The position numbers were made by a program, and so were the translations under genes. From assembly GCA_964019695.1 (NCBI GenBank), contig OZ026515.1:128152375-128216374 (forward strand): a DNA stretch of 64,000 bases, given 5' to 3'. This DNA is from Loripinus fragilis (taxonomy: Eukaryota > Mollusca > Bivalvia > Lucinida > Lucinidae). Shown piece after piece: positions 44,793 through 56,323 of this stretch (its first letter is position 1; each line of letters begins with the position of its first letter). The notes under the pieces were generated by a model. The model saw only the letters and a program-made list of their open reading frames with translations, was not told the origin of the DNA and did not search any database.

Positions 44793-45023
44793 TTGAGCCG
44801 CAACATGCGATTTCACGCAATGTGGTATGTGCGACCAGCAAAGCCTCAGATCAGCCTGCGCATACGTGCCTCTGCCAGTCGCTTGAACATTCTATTCATG
44901 AGTTTGAAGCTACTGACTGAACATCATTTAGAGTTTCTAAGCTTAAAAGGAGGCTGCATAGGCTCGTCTGAGTCTACTCTTGTCAAAATGGCACTTTGTT
45001 GGAAATTACATGTTGCGTCTCAA
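44793..45023 (+). repeat. MITE-a copy 3
   Basis: TTGAGCCGCAACATGCGATT at the left and GGAAATTACATGTTGCGTCTCAA at the right; interior GACCAGCAAAGCCTCAGATC and GAGGCTGCATAGGCTCGTC. Confidence 0.92.
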
Positions 45024-45049
45024 TTGTATATAAGCATCCGTCGGTGGCC

Positions 45050-45290
45050 TCGGCTACTGTTCGTTTTGGGGCGGTGATTCTGCTGTCGTTTCTCCCATCG
45101 TGTGTAGGGCTTTTTTCTATTTTGGTCCTTATTTTGCAACGTAGTTTTAAGTTTACTCTTTTGCAGTCATCTAGCTGAGGAAGAGAGAGCAGTGTTCGTC
45201 GTTTTATTGCAGTCATGTGGATACACGTACCTTCCTCGCGGTGTCAAGGGATGGTCTGTAGTCTGTGAGTGTGGCATTTACTGGTCACAT
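45050..45290 (+). repeat. Element A fragment
   Basis: GCTACTGTTCGTTTTGGGGC..., CTTTTGCAGTCATCTAGCTG, AGGAAGAGAGAGCAGTGTTC, TTCCTCGCGGTGTCAAGGGA and GTGGCATTTACTGGTCACAT. Confidence 0.75.
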
Positions 45291-45889
45291 ACAGGAACAC
45301 TGTATATCTGGCATCGACAGCTACCGTAAAATCATGTATTTTAAATTCCCCAGGGGTCAAACGTAGTCTTTGTTACCATAGTAACTTTATTTGATCAAGC
45401 TAGAGGCCCACATCAACAAGGCTGCATACAAAGCTCCACGATCATTTGCATTTTGTCCCAGGGAAGAACACGTATATTACTGTATATGGTCATACGACCT
45501 GGACCTTATAGTCAATTTAGGAGATGCTCCACGTGGAAGTTACCTTGGTTATGTAGTTTCTGCGAAAATATAGTGGCAATACAATAAAAGCGATCTCGGT
45601 TAAAATGCCATGCCTTTGGTACTTATAATCTATGGTTAACGTCTCATTAGATTAAACACATCTAGTACGTATGATGACTTTAGTTTCATCTGTTTTCAAA
45701 GCATGACCTTGTCGTAAAGTGGGCCAATGTCAATCTTGGATAAACATTTGAAGATTCTTTGCAAAGCACACATCCTCAGTCATACGTACACACACGTACC
45801 AAGGCCAAATGTCATTGACCTTCTGGTTGTAAAGGTATTTACCATATATGGTTATATGGGCGTGGCGGCGTCTTGGTCTGCGACAGTCT

Positions 45890-46013
45890 CGGACTCAAAA
45901 TAAAGCACAATGATTGGCTGCTTGCGGACACGTGTCCGCTAGCAGCCAATCATTGCGCTTTATTTTGAGTCTGAGAATGAACTCAAGTTTTATAACCACG
46001 AGGCAAGGACAGA
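45890..46013. repeat. MITE-f copy 1
   Basis: AAAATAAAGCACAATGATTGGC and GCTTGCGGACACGTGTCCGC|TAGC, then GCCAATCATTGCGCTTTATTTT. One base differs between arms. CTCAAGTTTTATAACCACGAGGC follows. Confidence 0.92.
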
Positions 46014-46593
46014 CTGAGCAAGCTTCCGTTCCACATATGAAATTTGAAATCTTTTTAGAGAAGACCCTTGAAAATGTTGAAAGAGGGACGATGGGCAATC
46101 TGACGATGGACGCCATGTTCATGGGTATACTATAGGCGCACCCATGAGCCATCGACTAAGGCACTAACATGGAGTAATTTAAAACGAAGTAAGGCATGTT
46201 TTACGATCCTGTAAAAGCTTTGGTGATATTAAGGTTGACCGTCAATGCCTCTGAGCAGTTAAATTCTGCTATCTGGTGAGAACGACACAGAAAAATATTT
46301 TTTACGGTCAATCTTATCACAGGTATGTAGTAAATCCAAGCTTCATTATCTAGATGATTAAACAACAAATTGACAATAATATCTTGCTGTTCACCAGACG
46401 GTCATTCAGAAAAATATCAAATGAACCAACAGTCTAATCTTTTGTCAATTAAGTTCAAATCCTTACACCATGCATTATCGTGTTTTGCGATACGTGTATT
46501 GTATAACATGGCGTAGGTCGATTGCCCATATATATGGCAGCTGAAAGCAGAAGCAGCAATATTGACATTATTTGGGTCAGCACACATGAGATC
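46014..46593. other. Rh intron 1, nothing recognised
   Basis: Anonymous. Small open frames are AT-rich chance. Confidence 0.45.
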
Positions 46594-46633
46594 AGGACCC
46601 CAGATAAGAGTGCGTAACTGAAAATTATTGTTT
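46594..46633 (-). repeat. MITE-e end fragment
   Basis: GGACCCCAGATAAGAGTGCG, TAACTGAAAATTATTG: the terminal 40 bases of the family, near-identical to 28893-28930. Confidence 0.82.
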
Positions 46634-46804
46634 TTTTCAAGACGTATTTGAATATTGCGGCTATTGTGAAACATGCGAAGATGATCTGTACAGGAAGGCT
46701 GTGTTGCCACAAAATAAGTAATACAAGGAAAGAAGACGAATAAAACAATTATGAAATAATACTACATGTAACTGTATATTGGGAGAAAATGTTGCAATGC
46801 GTTT

Positions 46805-47000
46805 TTTTCTGCTGTAAATACAATTCTTGTTCTGTTGTGGGTCGTATTGTCCTTTCTAGTTTTGCACCCATCCGACTGGTTGCTTTACTTTAGTTGCGTT
46901 TCAGCTGCCGTGTGGCTGTCTGTGTTCTGTATCTCTTTCTCGATGCGCTGTGGGTTGATATGTGGTCTGTGAATGTGGCGATTTCTGGCCATACTGCCTT
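46805..47000 (+). repeat. Element A fragment
   Basis: GTCCTTTCTAGTTTTGCACC, CATCCGACTGGTTGCTTTAC, TCGATGCGCTGTGGGTTGAT, GTGGCGATTTCTGGCCATAC. Confidence 0.7.
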
Positions 47001-47152
47001 GCATTATTATATTAGTAAAATGCTCTCATTAAATATCTTCTTTTTTGTCATACGAATTCATAGTTGTCTGTTAAAATATAACGCTCAGCAAATCCTCGAT
47101 GATTCGAGCTCTGTTATTTCGAAATACACGCTAAAGTACATATGGTTGAGAC

Positions 47153-47303
47153 CAGGTCTCGAGGCTAGAAAACTTGAGTTCATTCTCAAACTCAAAATAA
47201 AGCGCAATGATTGGCTGCTTGCGGACACGTCCGCAAGCAGCCAATCATTGCGCTTTATTTTTAGTTTGAGAATGTCGTCAAGTTTCATAACCTCGAGGCC
47301 AGG
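47153..47303. repeat. MITE-f copy 2, complete
   Basis: CCAGGTCTCGAGGCTAGAAA at the left mirrors ATAACCTCGAGGCCAGG at the right. TCTCAAACTCAAAATAAAGC mirrors GCTTTATTTTTAGTTTGAGA. The centre TTGGCTGCTTGCGGACACGT / CCGCAAGCAGCCAA is perfect. A 151 bp near-complete hairpin. Confidence 0.95.
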
Positions 47304-47329
47304 CCCGTCAGCATGGACAGTTAAAGAAG

Positions 47330-47555
47330 GCTTTAAAAATTTTTACTGACCGTTCCAAGGCGGTATTTCTTTTGTTGATCTTTTATGTTTTTCTGTCTTG
47401 TGATTGCATATATGCCTTTTTGCGCGTCTGTTTATTTGTGCCTTGTGGTCACCTGCTGGGAAAGGGCTGACCTCTTGGCTCCCGTTTGTGGTGTATAACT
47501 GTGCGTTTGCCGCTTTCCCATTGGTATCCTGGGTCAGGTGTGGTATTTGTCTGAC
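47330..47555 (+). repeat. Element B, head-truncated
   Basis: TTTACTGACCGTTCCAAGGC, GTCACCTGCTGGGAAAGGGC, CCCATTGGTATCCTGGGTCA, CTGACTTACTTTTTACC. It starts within 30 bases of the MITE-f copy. Confidence 0.85.
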
Positions 47556-48775
47556 TTACTTTTTACCGTTTAGCTAATGCACTGTTTCAGTTATGTTTGA
47601 CAAAAGGGTTAGCGCTGTTGAAGAAAGAAGCGAGAATGTTCAGTAGCCGAGTTGCGTAAATAAACACATGCAATTCGTTCAGTAAGGCAATTTTCTACTC
47701 AACGTTGCTTCAATTACTAAAATTGTGTTTTGTTGAAATAGAAGGAAGAGTGACATATGGCATGAGTCAGCGATTAACTAAAAACATATCATCGGTATTT
47801 AATAGTACATGTATCTAATCTACAGTGACCAAGCACTAAAAGGTCAGGTCATCATTTCAGTGGCTACCTAGTTTAGAAAGGTTATGCGCAAAATTGTATC
47901 GCACTTAGATAAAACTTCGAGGACTTTGTCTCGTAATTCTTCAAGTTGCCTGATTCCACGTTTATTCATGATGCGTATTGCTAGCGACCAAACATCTGTT
48001 TCACGGCCCATCCCAGTATGCAGCGAAAAAAGGGCCACTATCACCCACCAGCGAAACGCCATTCGAATGGCGTTTCGCTGGCGGATCGAAAGAGTCTCGA
48101 GGCTACACTGAAGGACTTAAAAACCCAAAAATCGAAATTCATATTATTAACTAACTTTTAATGTCTCAATTTTATTGAGATTTGGCATATGTCAGTAAAA
48201 GACGGTTTAAATCTTATGTGAAAATAATAAATAATGTAAGAGCAACAGTTTATCAAATAGCAATACCCTATGATTCTAAAGTTGCATTCTTTGCTGACTA
48301 GACCTGTGTCGATATTTAACTGTCCCAGTAGCCTGGTAACGAACTCTGATGCGCTGTAACCTTCTTACGGTTCGACAGATTAGAACTGTAAGGGCAAACT
48401 GTCTCAATGGAAAAAAAGCTAGTGTGGCCTATGTAAGGATTCTGCTTGATATCAAACCCGTATGACACAACTACACACATGTAGCTACTGAAAGCGTAGC
48501 AGCATCTACCAAAATCCACACTGTTCTACACTTAATCGTTAGAAGCAGTCCTGTGAATGAATCGGATAAAAAATAAGTGTAGTATTATAAAACTATTCAT
48601 TGAAAACATAATAAGGGTCAAGACTTTATTTAAGGGTGTCCTGTTTCAAATGAGGGGTCACGAAAAAGAGGTGTATACGTTTAACTGCTTGCATACTGCG
48701 GTAATTGTACATGCTTCGTTTTGTCGTCTGCTGATAAGTTATACTCAACTTTTTCGAAAAAAAATTTATGTCAAA
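47556..48775. other. Rh intron 1: one perfect palindrome, otherwise anonymous
   Basis: The only structure is the 34 bp palindrome at 48048-48081. The remainder has no identified repeat. Confidence 0.5.
48048..48081. repeat. Perfect 34 bp palindrome without spacer
   Basis: CCAGCGAAACGCCATTC is followed directly by its reverse complement GAATGGCGTTTCGCTGG. Confidence 0.95.
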
Positions 48776-48838
48776 TAGTTTGGATCCATATCAAGCCCTA
48801 CTTTTATCAGGGCTGATCTGGGTCTAAACTGTTTTCAA
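48776..48838. repeat. HP-g hairpin with CAGCAGA-type flank
   Basis: ATAGTTTGGATCCATATCAAG, CCC mirrors GGGCTGATCTGGGTCTAAACT. Downstream is TATCAGCAGACGACACTAGT, matching the flank at 40884. Confidence 0.8.
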
Positions 48839-49057
48839 AGGTTATCAGCAGACGACACTAGTAGGTGAAGAGTTAAATTATCATATTGTACTCCCTATGA
48901 CTATCTGATCTAAACACAATCAAGTGAAAGGTGATAGACTCTTTTCCTCCATTCACGCTGCTAAGGTTTCACGATATAATTGCAGCGTCATGTAGCAAAT
49001 AATTATAGAAAAACATGTTTTGCTATAATCGGCTTTGTAATTCTCTCTATACATTTC

Positions 49058-49058
<1 letters not shown>

Positions 49059-49125
<67 letters not shown>
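49059..49125. repeat. Compound microsatellite (TC)n(AC)n
   Basis: About 24 CT units run straight into about 9 AC units. Confidence 0.97.
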
Positions 49126-49126
<1 letters not shown>

Positions 49127-49241
49127 ACTCTGGATTTTGTACATGTACATGTATGAAATAGAAAAATTACAGCTAACATCCTTCTGAAAACTCCTACATT
49201 GTAGGTCATAGACTTAGCTCGTCCAGTGGAAAAGAATGTTC

Positions 49242-49285
49242 AGCAAGTAAAGGTATTGACATAAACGTAAAGGTATTGACATAAA
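49242..49285. repeat. Tandem duplication, 2 x 21 bp
   Basis: GTAAAGGTATTGACATAAAC occurs twice in succession. Confidence 0.85.
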
Positions 49286-49462
49286 CCCGATGTCAACGTT
49301 CTCATAAGCATCCTTTTCATTCCGCAAATAATCACGAAGAACCTGTTTTATGCCGCGAAAACCCGTTTTATGCGAATACTAAAGTTGAAGATCCGCTGCC
49401 GCATGTATGGTATGTAATTATGACCATTGCTTTAGTTAGATTCTTTGTACAGCTATTATAAT

Positions 49463-49653
49463 TGGGCCTCGACCCGAGAAAACCTGTCTTCGGGGGTTTG
49501 CGAACAACAAAGGCGCAGACCAGCCTGCACATTCGCACAGACTGATCAGCGCCTTTGTTATTCGCTTATTGGAAAGTATGATATCTAAGCTTGCTTCAAG
49601 CGAAAGGGGGAGTTCCACCCTATATGGAATTAACATAGGGTTCTGCCCACGCA
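49463..49653 (+). repeat. Family h element, long copy
   Basis: TGGGCCTCGACCCGAGAAAA, CCTGTCTTCGGGGGTTTGCG, a hairpin AACAACAAAGGCGCAGACCA / CTGATCAGCGCCTTTGTTAT, then AAAGGGGGAGTTCCACCC and GGGTTCTGCCCAC. Confidence 0.8.
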
Positions 49654-49977
49654 CAGATTTTGATAGAATTTTGTAGAAAGATTGTCTATTACATGTGTGT
49701 TCTATTTGTGAGATAGTTACCCATTCATCTATTTCAGTTGTTAAATTTTAAATAATTTTAAATTTTAAAATTAAATTAATGGACACCCTATTCAGTCTAG
49801 GGACAAGATGCCCATGTACTTTAAAACAATCACTGCTGAGTAAAATTACATATATCAACACTCTGTCAGATTTGCTTTCAAAATAAACAGCCTAGATAAA
49901 ATCGTAAGCTTGTCGTATCTCCATGCATGTAAAACTTGAGGCCAGTGATTAGCTTTGGATACAAGTAAACTTCATTT

Positions 49978-50095
49978 AACAGTGAAGACCCAGATGAAAT
50001 GCTACATCTGGCGACATTTGATCAGCGTCTGCACTGTTACCCATTGAAGGGCCAGCAAAACACCTCTGAAAATGTCGTCTGCTAAAATTGTTTGC
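49978..50095. repeat. HP-g hairpin with CAGCAGA-type flank
   Basis: AACAGTGAAGACCCAGATGA, AATGCTAC pairs with CGACATTTGATCAGCGTCTG, CACTGTT. AAAATGTCGTCTGCTAAAAT follows, the inverted relative of the flank at 40884. Confidence 0.75.
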
Positions 50096-50099
50096 TGTA

Positions 50100-51827
50100 A
50101 CATCCCATGTAGATGGTAGATTCCATTGGAACATGAAGGGTCAATAGACTTACCTCTTTTATGTATGTGGCTGTTTGTCGCATACTTTGCTGTTTTTATA
50201 CAGTAGGAACTTATTAAAATTAAGTTAATTTCTGGAACAGTCTAGTCTGGGTTTTGATAGATAAAATAGATTCAACAAAAACAAGGCAATGATGTATATA
50301 TTATGTTTTGCTGTATGCATGGGGCTATCTTATAACAGAGTAATTTCTAAATTCAGATGCTGAGCCCAGTTAAATAAACAGTTAATCTCAGAGTGTTGAT
50401 AACACAATTACTGGCGAAATTTATGAACTCGGATCCGAGTTCCTCAAAAGCGCTTGTCTCTAGACTGTATTTAAAAGTGGCCCTATGCGACAAGATTTTT
50501 GATTTTTCAGCCTAATTTATTCTAAACATGATGCCTAGTAATTTGTAATTATGTATGTACCATACATATATTTCAATGTATAAAATGAACAAGTCCACGT
50601 CAAATTTTGTTGGAAGGTACCCCTAAATTTAACATTTTGAAAATATTTTCAACAAATTAAATTGTCAATTTTGCCTAGTTGCTGTTCTTGTCAACCTATG
50701 AATTTTTTATCAAATTTGTCCACACATGTGTTTGTTATAATAAAAAAATCTGAAGAAAAAATAAGACCGGTAAAATGAAGTTTTCTGAATTTCAATCTTA
50801 ATGGTCAAAATTTTGCAGAATGTAAAAATCAAGACTTTATGTAAACTTCCAGCAGTATGCTCAATTTACATAGAGTTCTGTTCTGCACAGGCATAGATCT
50901 TCATTATATTATGCAAATTGACTGTTTGGCTTATAAGTATTTTGTTTTTTATCGCCTTTTTTGGTTGATTACAACATTTGGCATTGTGTAGTATGTGATG
51001 AAAGGGGTACCCCCCCCCCCAAAGCAGCACAATATACATCTATCAGAAATCAGAATTTCTAAAAATGATAATAATTAGAATAATCTGTGAGTTCCAGCTT
51101 ATGTGTGCGGTACACACATTGCCATATCTATCACATAAAATGGTTAAAATAATGTCTTCTTTAGAATATTTACTCAAATTCAGCTGTACAAATTATATCA
51201 TTTTCATTATGGTGTGTTACAGTTCTTGTCAACCTTTCCCATCTATAATGTATAAGGATAATATTCCCAAGATTTGCAGTCCGGAAATATATTTGTTTGA
51301 ATGGTGAGTCAGACTTTTGTTAAATGAATAAATATTATTGAATTTATTATGAATATTTATGCCCGGTTTTATAAAAGCATTCAATATGTCAACATTATGG
51401 TTATGAGGTCATTTGAGAATCAAATTCGTGATTCTATAACCACTATGGAAATAACAACACAAAGACTGTGATGTTCAGTATGTATATATTCATAAATTCG
51501 CTAAGTGTTTCTTAATGCATGAAAATCCATTTATAATCTTAAAAAGTATCATTTTTATTTTTATCAACTCCATTTTTATTTATTAGAACAGTTTTAAAAC
51601 TTTTGTTGGAATATTAATGATTTTAAATGGGGTTTAGGATAAGTATTTTGGATACTCTTTTGAAATGTTTTGGCGGATAGAACTTAATGCAGGAGAAATA
51701 ACCACAATCAATACCAATTAAGATACAATGCAATTAATAAAAGATTCTGTAAACCATTCATTACAATGTACACATTGATTGACTAATGGACTGAAAAATA
51801 AGGATACTATTTAAATAAAGTGGGAAA
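50100..51827. other. Rh intron 1: long AT-rich stretch
   Basis: Contains a poly-C run (about 51010-51020) and short A/T runs. 'GTTCTTGTCAACCT' occurs at about 50684 and 51222, perhaps a trace of old duplication. No exon or element was identified. Confidence 0.5.
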
Positions 51828-52140
51828 ACGGATCATTCCATACTAGAAATAATCTATAAAATTTTAAAACTTTAGACTCAGTTCACTCAGGCTCTGCATG
51901 ACACTAAATGGAAAGTGCTGCAGCTCGCGTGCCTCCTAGCACTGGCTTAAATGGTCTTCTACTTTCTGCTGAAACTAAATATTCCAGAAGGACCAGAATA
52001 TGAAAATGAGAATGAGAAATGAGAATATGAAAAACACTTTATCAATGTAAGGGGAAAAGTTTTCCCTGATACAAAGACAGCTGATGTGAAATCCAAGTTC
52101 TCTGAAAAAAGAACCTACCAAAATAGTGAGAACGTACACT
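51828..52140 (+). repeat. Family j copy
   Basis: AAACGGATCATTCCATACTA, GACTCAGTTCACTCAGG, CACTAAATGGAAAGTGCTGC, CCTAGCACTGGCTTAAATGG, CCAGAAGGACCAGAATATGA and GTAAGGGGAAAAGTTTTCCC correspond in order to 60721-60980. Confidence 0.72.
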
Positions 52141-52473
52141 ATTTCATAAACACTTGACCTGGTTTCACTAAGTTTGTGAGAGTTAATGAGAAGTATGCAC
52201 ATAGTCCTGAACCAATTTATCCTCAATATTTGATTTGGAGGGACATAAGATAGAGGAAATTCTACGTGCAACAGGAATATAGAATGTAGATGGAGACCAT
52301 GAATTACCTAGCATAAATCCTAATCTTTTTTATTATTTTTTCATTGGTTTAAAGACATTAAGAGCATAAACACCTGTTGGCTTCAGTCCAAAAATAATTT
52401 AGAAACCAGTGGAAGATCAATTCACAAATGGTACCTGCTGGACATCCACCCGTACACCTAAGTTCTAGACCGA

Positions 52474-53091
52474 GTGCTACTTATCAAGTGTTGCTTACAG
52501 AAATGCCAGTTTTATGCTATTTTATTAGCTAAAACTTCTGACACCAACAAATTATTGGACCTAATTTGGATGAAAATACTAAATAGTGATAGTCAACACT
52601 TGTTTAGTATAATACTGGTTGAAAAACTGCGGTTTGTAAGACCTAACTGGAATATTTTATTTGAAATCACTTATGAATCAAAACTGACTTAACGCATTTC
52701 ATGCAAATTGTAACACTTTTACCGGTGTCCAAATTTTATGAAAATTTACATGCATAAAGGGGATGAATGTGACCTACTTTTCTGAAAATATTATGACAAA
52801 AACTGGAACATGGTAAACATTAGGACAGAATCCCCTATAGACACTTACTTTAGTGTTCAAATTGTGGATAATTCAAATTTTGATGGGTCAGAAAAAAATT
52901 ATCTAGATGTACTCATATACATTAATGGTAGTAAGGTATACCCTGGGAAGCCTTCTTTTATATTCCAATCGAAGAATGTAGCAGTCAACAATGTTAATGA
53001 TTTGAGACTGATATTTAATAGGTCATATATTACTACAAAGAGGGTGTACTTCAAGGTGTCCCCCTGTGGCCTAACAACGTTCGAGGAATAA
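52474..53091 (+). CDS. Unrecognised, possibly decayed coding region
   Basis: Two neighbouring forward frames. 52474-52692 begins at TTG. 52810-53091 begins at ATG, has 93 codons and ends GLTTFEE. The second has an amino-acid mix unlike translated AT-rich noise: many D, N, S, V, few C. It includes DTYFSVQIVDNSNFDG and NYLDVLIYINGSKVYPGKPS. The same frame stays open upstream for another 22 codons, broken by one TGA (about 52785-52787), again with protein-like residues (HKGDECDLLF, then KYYDKNWN after the stop). This would fit a pseudogene or an exon of an unknown gene. I do not recognise the family, see no clear splice sites, and cannot exclude chance. Confidence 0.25.
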
Positions 53092-53155
53092 AATAATTTC
53101 ATTTTTGTAGTTGTTATACCGTAGGTATTCAACATACAAAATATTATCCAAATCC

Positions 53156-53280
53156 ATGTGTGGGCAGATTTGGAACTCCCCCTTTTAATTTTCTAGCTAG
53201 TCTCTGTAGCTAAGGATACTGGTTTGAGTCTCACTTTTTCAGAAACCCCGAAGACAGGTTTCGTCGCGACGAGGCCCATA
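53156..53280 (-). repeat. Family h element, internally deleted
   Basis: TGTGGGCAGATTTGGAACTC, CCCCTTTTAATTTTCTAGCT and CCCCGAAGACAGGTTTCGTC, GCGACGAGGCCCA. The ends match 49463-49653 in reverse, while the central AACAAAGGCGC hairpin is absent. Confidence 0.75.
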
Positions 53281-53481
53281 TGATATACTAGTATTTTATT
53301 ATATGCCAGTCTGATTTGATTCTTTTCTCGTGCTGCAACCTCTAACCTACTATCTTGGATACCACCGCGTGTTATGCACAAAATGCAATTGCAATGGTTT
53401 CATATTTTGTTCATTTCACGCGTGTCTAACAATCATTAAACATATTTTCAACTCAGTCATAAATATATGCTAAGAGTGCAT

Positions 53482-53715
53482 CTGGCCCCGAGGTCATTAA
53501 AGTTTTTCATACTCACTTCAGCTGAGCACGAAATTTATCCTGCTCATGAATGTTAAAGTGCAAACAATTGTTGGCATTTGAACATTTATTAGCATGATAA
53601 ATACAACATCTGAGAGACTTCATTATCTGTCGGTATTTTAGTTGTTATGAGCTAATTAAATTTCGTGCTCAGTTAAGTTGAGCATGAAATAAGCATTTTA
53701 TAACGTCAGGGCCTG
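53482..53715. repeat. MITE-d copy 2
   Basis: CTGGCCCCGAGGTCATTAAA at the left, TTTATAACGTCAGGGCCTGG at the right; inner pair CTCACTTCAGCTGAGCACG and CGTGCTCAGTTAAGTTGAGC. Interior ACATTTATTAGCATGATAAA as in copy 1. Confidence 0.88.
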
Positions 53716-54524
53716 GATTTCGACTACAAGGTTGTAAATAATGGCATCTCTACGAGTACCCAATACCTATAACGGATAAAGGAACCAGCGATATGGCTAT
53801 TATTGAAAGACTTTCCCAGTTTTGACCGTAATGGTGGCTCGCGGTTTGAATTTTTACTGCAGTTTTTCAGCATTACCCTGATGGACAGGTCCCCATACCA
53901 GCTCTTACTTGCTTCACACCCCTTCTAACTCACAACTTTATTTGCCATTCTGTGAGAATGGATCTATTCTAATGCTAGGTGTTGTAAATAACAAACACGA
54001 GACAAATACGCGACACATGTGTCATGTGTTTATCGTCACAAATACTTGATATAACCTGCATTTCGTCTGCCATCTACTCACAAAGAGTTATAGCGCGCCA
54101 TACTCATCTACATTTTCCCTCCATAACAATGTTATATAATGTTTGCCTTGAATAATCGCATTGAAAGCTCCACATTCGTATACAAAATATTGTTTTGGGT
54201 TTCCCTGAGTTATTTTAAGTAACGAAAAAAGGCACCTCCAAGCAAAAGAGCATCGATATATTACCGACATTTTTATTGGTTACTGAGGTATTCCCCAGTC
54301 CCCACTGATATGAATATTCAATAAAAATGACGGTCCCAGGGTTGATGAATGCAGATAAACGGAATCAGTCACGCCTGGGTTTCCGAGGATGATGTCTCAT
54401 TGGTATCTGAATTTGGATTGTAATTTATAGCATAACCCACTGTCATCGCAATATGAATGATCCACTGTTTATGAGGAGTGATTTATAGGTCTATACTCGT
54501 ACAACACATTGTTTTTGTTTGTTT
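53716..54524. other. Rh intron 1, nothing recognised
   Basis: Anonymous; no supported element or exon. Confidence 0.45.
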
Positions 54525-54690
54525 GTTTGATTTGATCTTTACGTCCCATCAATAATCTTTCAGTTAAACAGGGACGGGTCTTCCTGGGTTGAACCAGTAC
54601 TAAGCTAGTATAAATGTGTCTTGCTAAAAGACCACATCGCAGTGACGCCTGTGAGGCTCGAACCCGTGGCCTCTCGGTCTCGAGTCTTAC
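54525..54690 (-). repeat. tRNA-derived SINE, copy 2
   Basis: Minus strand: GAGGCCACGGGTTCGAGCCT is a good B box, then AAGACACATTTATACTAGC, AGTACTGGTTCAACCCAGGA, AGACCCGTCCCTGTTTAAC and GATGGGACGTAAAGATC. The A-box end is truncated at TCTCGAGTCTTACAACACA. Confidence 0.83.
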
Positions 54691-54817
54691 AACACATTGT
54701 AGATAAAAACGAACCTAATATGCACAACTCCCCTGCAGTGCCAGAGTAAGCTGCATCTGCTTGAATATGGTATCTTGGCATCAATAAACCGGAGCAAGTT
54801 TCTGTATTCCTGAGCTA

Positions 54818-54995
54818 CTGAGGTGCTAACCAAGTGTGACAGTGACATATCTTTTGTTTATAATTGCTAAGTAAAATATTAACTTGTACACTCCACTTGA
54901 GCTAAAACTGTGGACAGGATTGATACACAAGTGATATATCGATGATAAGTCCCTGATAACTTTGACGTCACTGTCACTCTTGAATGGCAGGTCAG
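54818..54995. repeat. MITE-b copy 3
   Basis: CTGAGGTGCTAACCAAGTGT, GACAGTGACATATCTTTTG at the left; TTTGACGTCACTGTCACTCT, TGAATGGCAGGTCAG at the right; TA on both sides. Confidence 0.85.
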
Positions 54996-55384
54996 TAGGT
55001 GTGTCATGCATGCACGAATCATATTTCGGATATTTGTAGCTTTATAGCGCCAATTAATTCTCACAGTGAAACTTAATCGTCCTTGCTGAGGCGTACATAT
55101 CAGTGTCATCATTGTTTACATATTTTACCATAAACTGAGCTGACTCTAAGCACTTGATATCTCACAAACGGCAGGAGATCGCATTCTTGAATAAATGACC
55201 TTTAAAATATCAGTGTTGTGAGCGCAATTCTCATGTTTTGGTCATATGCGACTATATCATTTGTGTTCCTTATGCTTGATTATAGACCAAAAGGGTTAAG
55301 ATTCCTCGTCTTTGTGTCAACAGAGCTAAACTATTTGATCCCAGTGTTCCCTGTGATGATACACTAAATACTCAAAGTATTAGT

Positions 55385-55700
55385 AAGGAAAGTAAGAAAG
55401 AGGGCAAAGATCAGGAATCGATACAATCAAGCACCACACCTGACCCAGGATACCAACGGGAAAGTGGCAACATCACAATTGGACATCACAAGCGAGAGCC
55501 AAGAGGTCAGCCCTTTCCCAGCAGGTGACCACAAGGCATCAATAAATCATAACAAAACAAGACAGAAATAACTTAAATGATCCGCCTTGGAATTGTCAGT
55601 AAAAATATTTACTGGAGGGCTTAACCCGGTTTAACGGTGCACCAACCTCACCCTTAGTTCAGATTTGGACCAAGACACATAGATGTTTGGTTTGCATGAC
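55385..55700 (-). repeat. Element B, full-length copy
   Basis: From the tail AAAGTAAGAAAGAGGGCAAA through CACCTGACCCAGGATACCAA, GGTCAGCCCTTTCCCAGCAG, GATCCGCCTTGGAATTGTCA, GGCTTAACCCGGTTTAACGG, CCTTAGTTCAGATTTGGACC to the start ACATAGATGTTTGGTTTGCATG. The most complete element B in the window. Confidence 0.88.
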
Positions 55701-55734
55701 CGACATGTACGTGTACATGTACATACATTTGTAC

Positions 55735-56240
55735 TAGCCCAACTCGCGGTGAAAAACCGCGTTGAAAACACATTGAAAGTGTTTTGTTTTTTAAATCTTA
55801 ATCACCAATCAAATCTCGTTAACGATAACGCGCGTACAACTTCGTACCATTCTACAAATCAACTTAGCTGACATATCAACACGAATCGACTCATATCAAC
55901 GCAGTTCAACATATAGTTCTGCAATATAACGCTTTCTCCATAGTCTATCAAAGTTTGATAAAATGCGTTAAAATGGTTTTCAAGCAAGACAAAACCGTGT
56001 GACAAGTTTTGCACGCGATAATATATCGATTTTTACAATCAACAAAAGAGTCAACGCATTTCAATATCTATTTCTAAAGCAACTTGATTGGTTAACGCAT
56101 CAATGAGCCTCAACACCTACAAATATGCATGGATATTGCATTGCGTTGATATGCGTTGATCTACGTTTTCAATGCTATTTGAATTCAACACAAGTACAGT
56201 GCATTGGAAACGCGTACGTATCGCGTTATGCAGCACAAAT
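55735..56240. other. AACGC/GCGTT-rich block
   Basis: Repeated short motifs (CGCGTTGAAAAC, CAACGCATTTCAATATC, TTGCGTTGATATGCGTTGAT, GAAACGCGTACG) give local CpG enrichment and loose mirror symmetry. I cannot tell an old foldback element from a regulatory cluster. Confidence 0.4.
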
Positions 56241-56323
56241 ACGAAAGCCGTAGTGTAGTTAGTAATCAGTGTCTCGCTGAGGAAAGGACATACAATTGCG
56301 TGAAATGTTCAAACATGAAGCCT

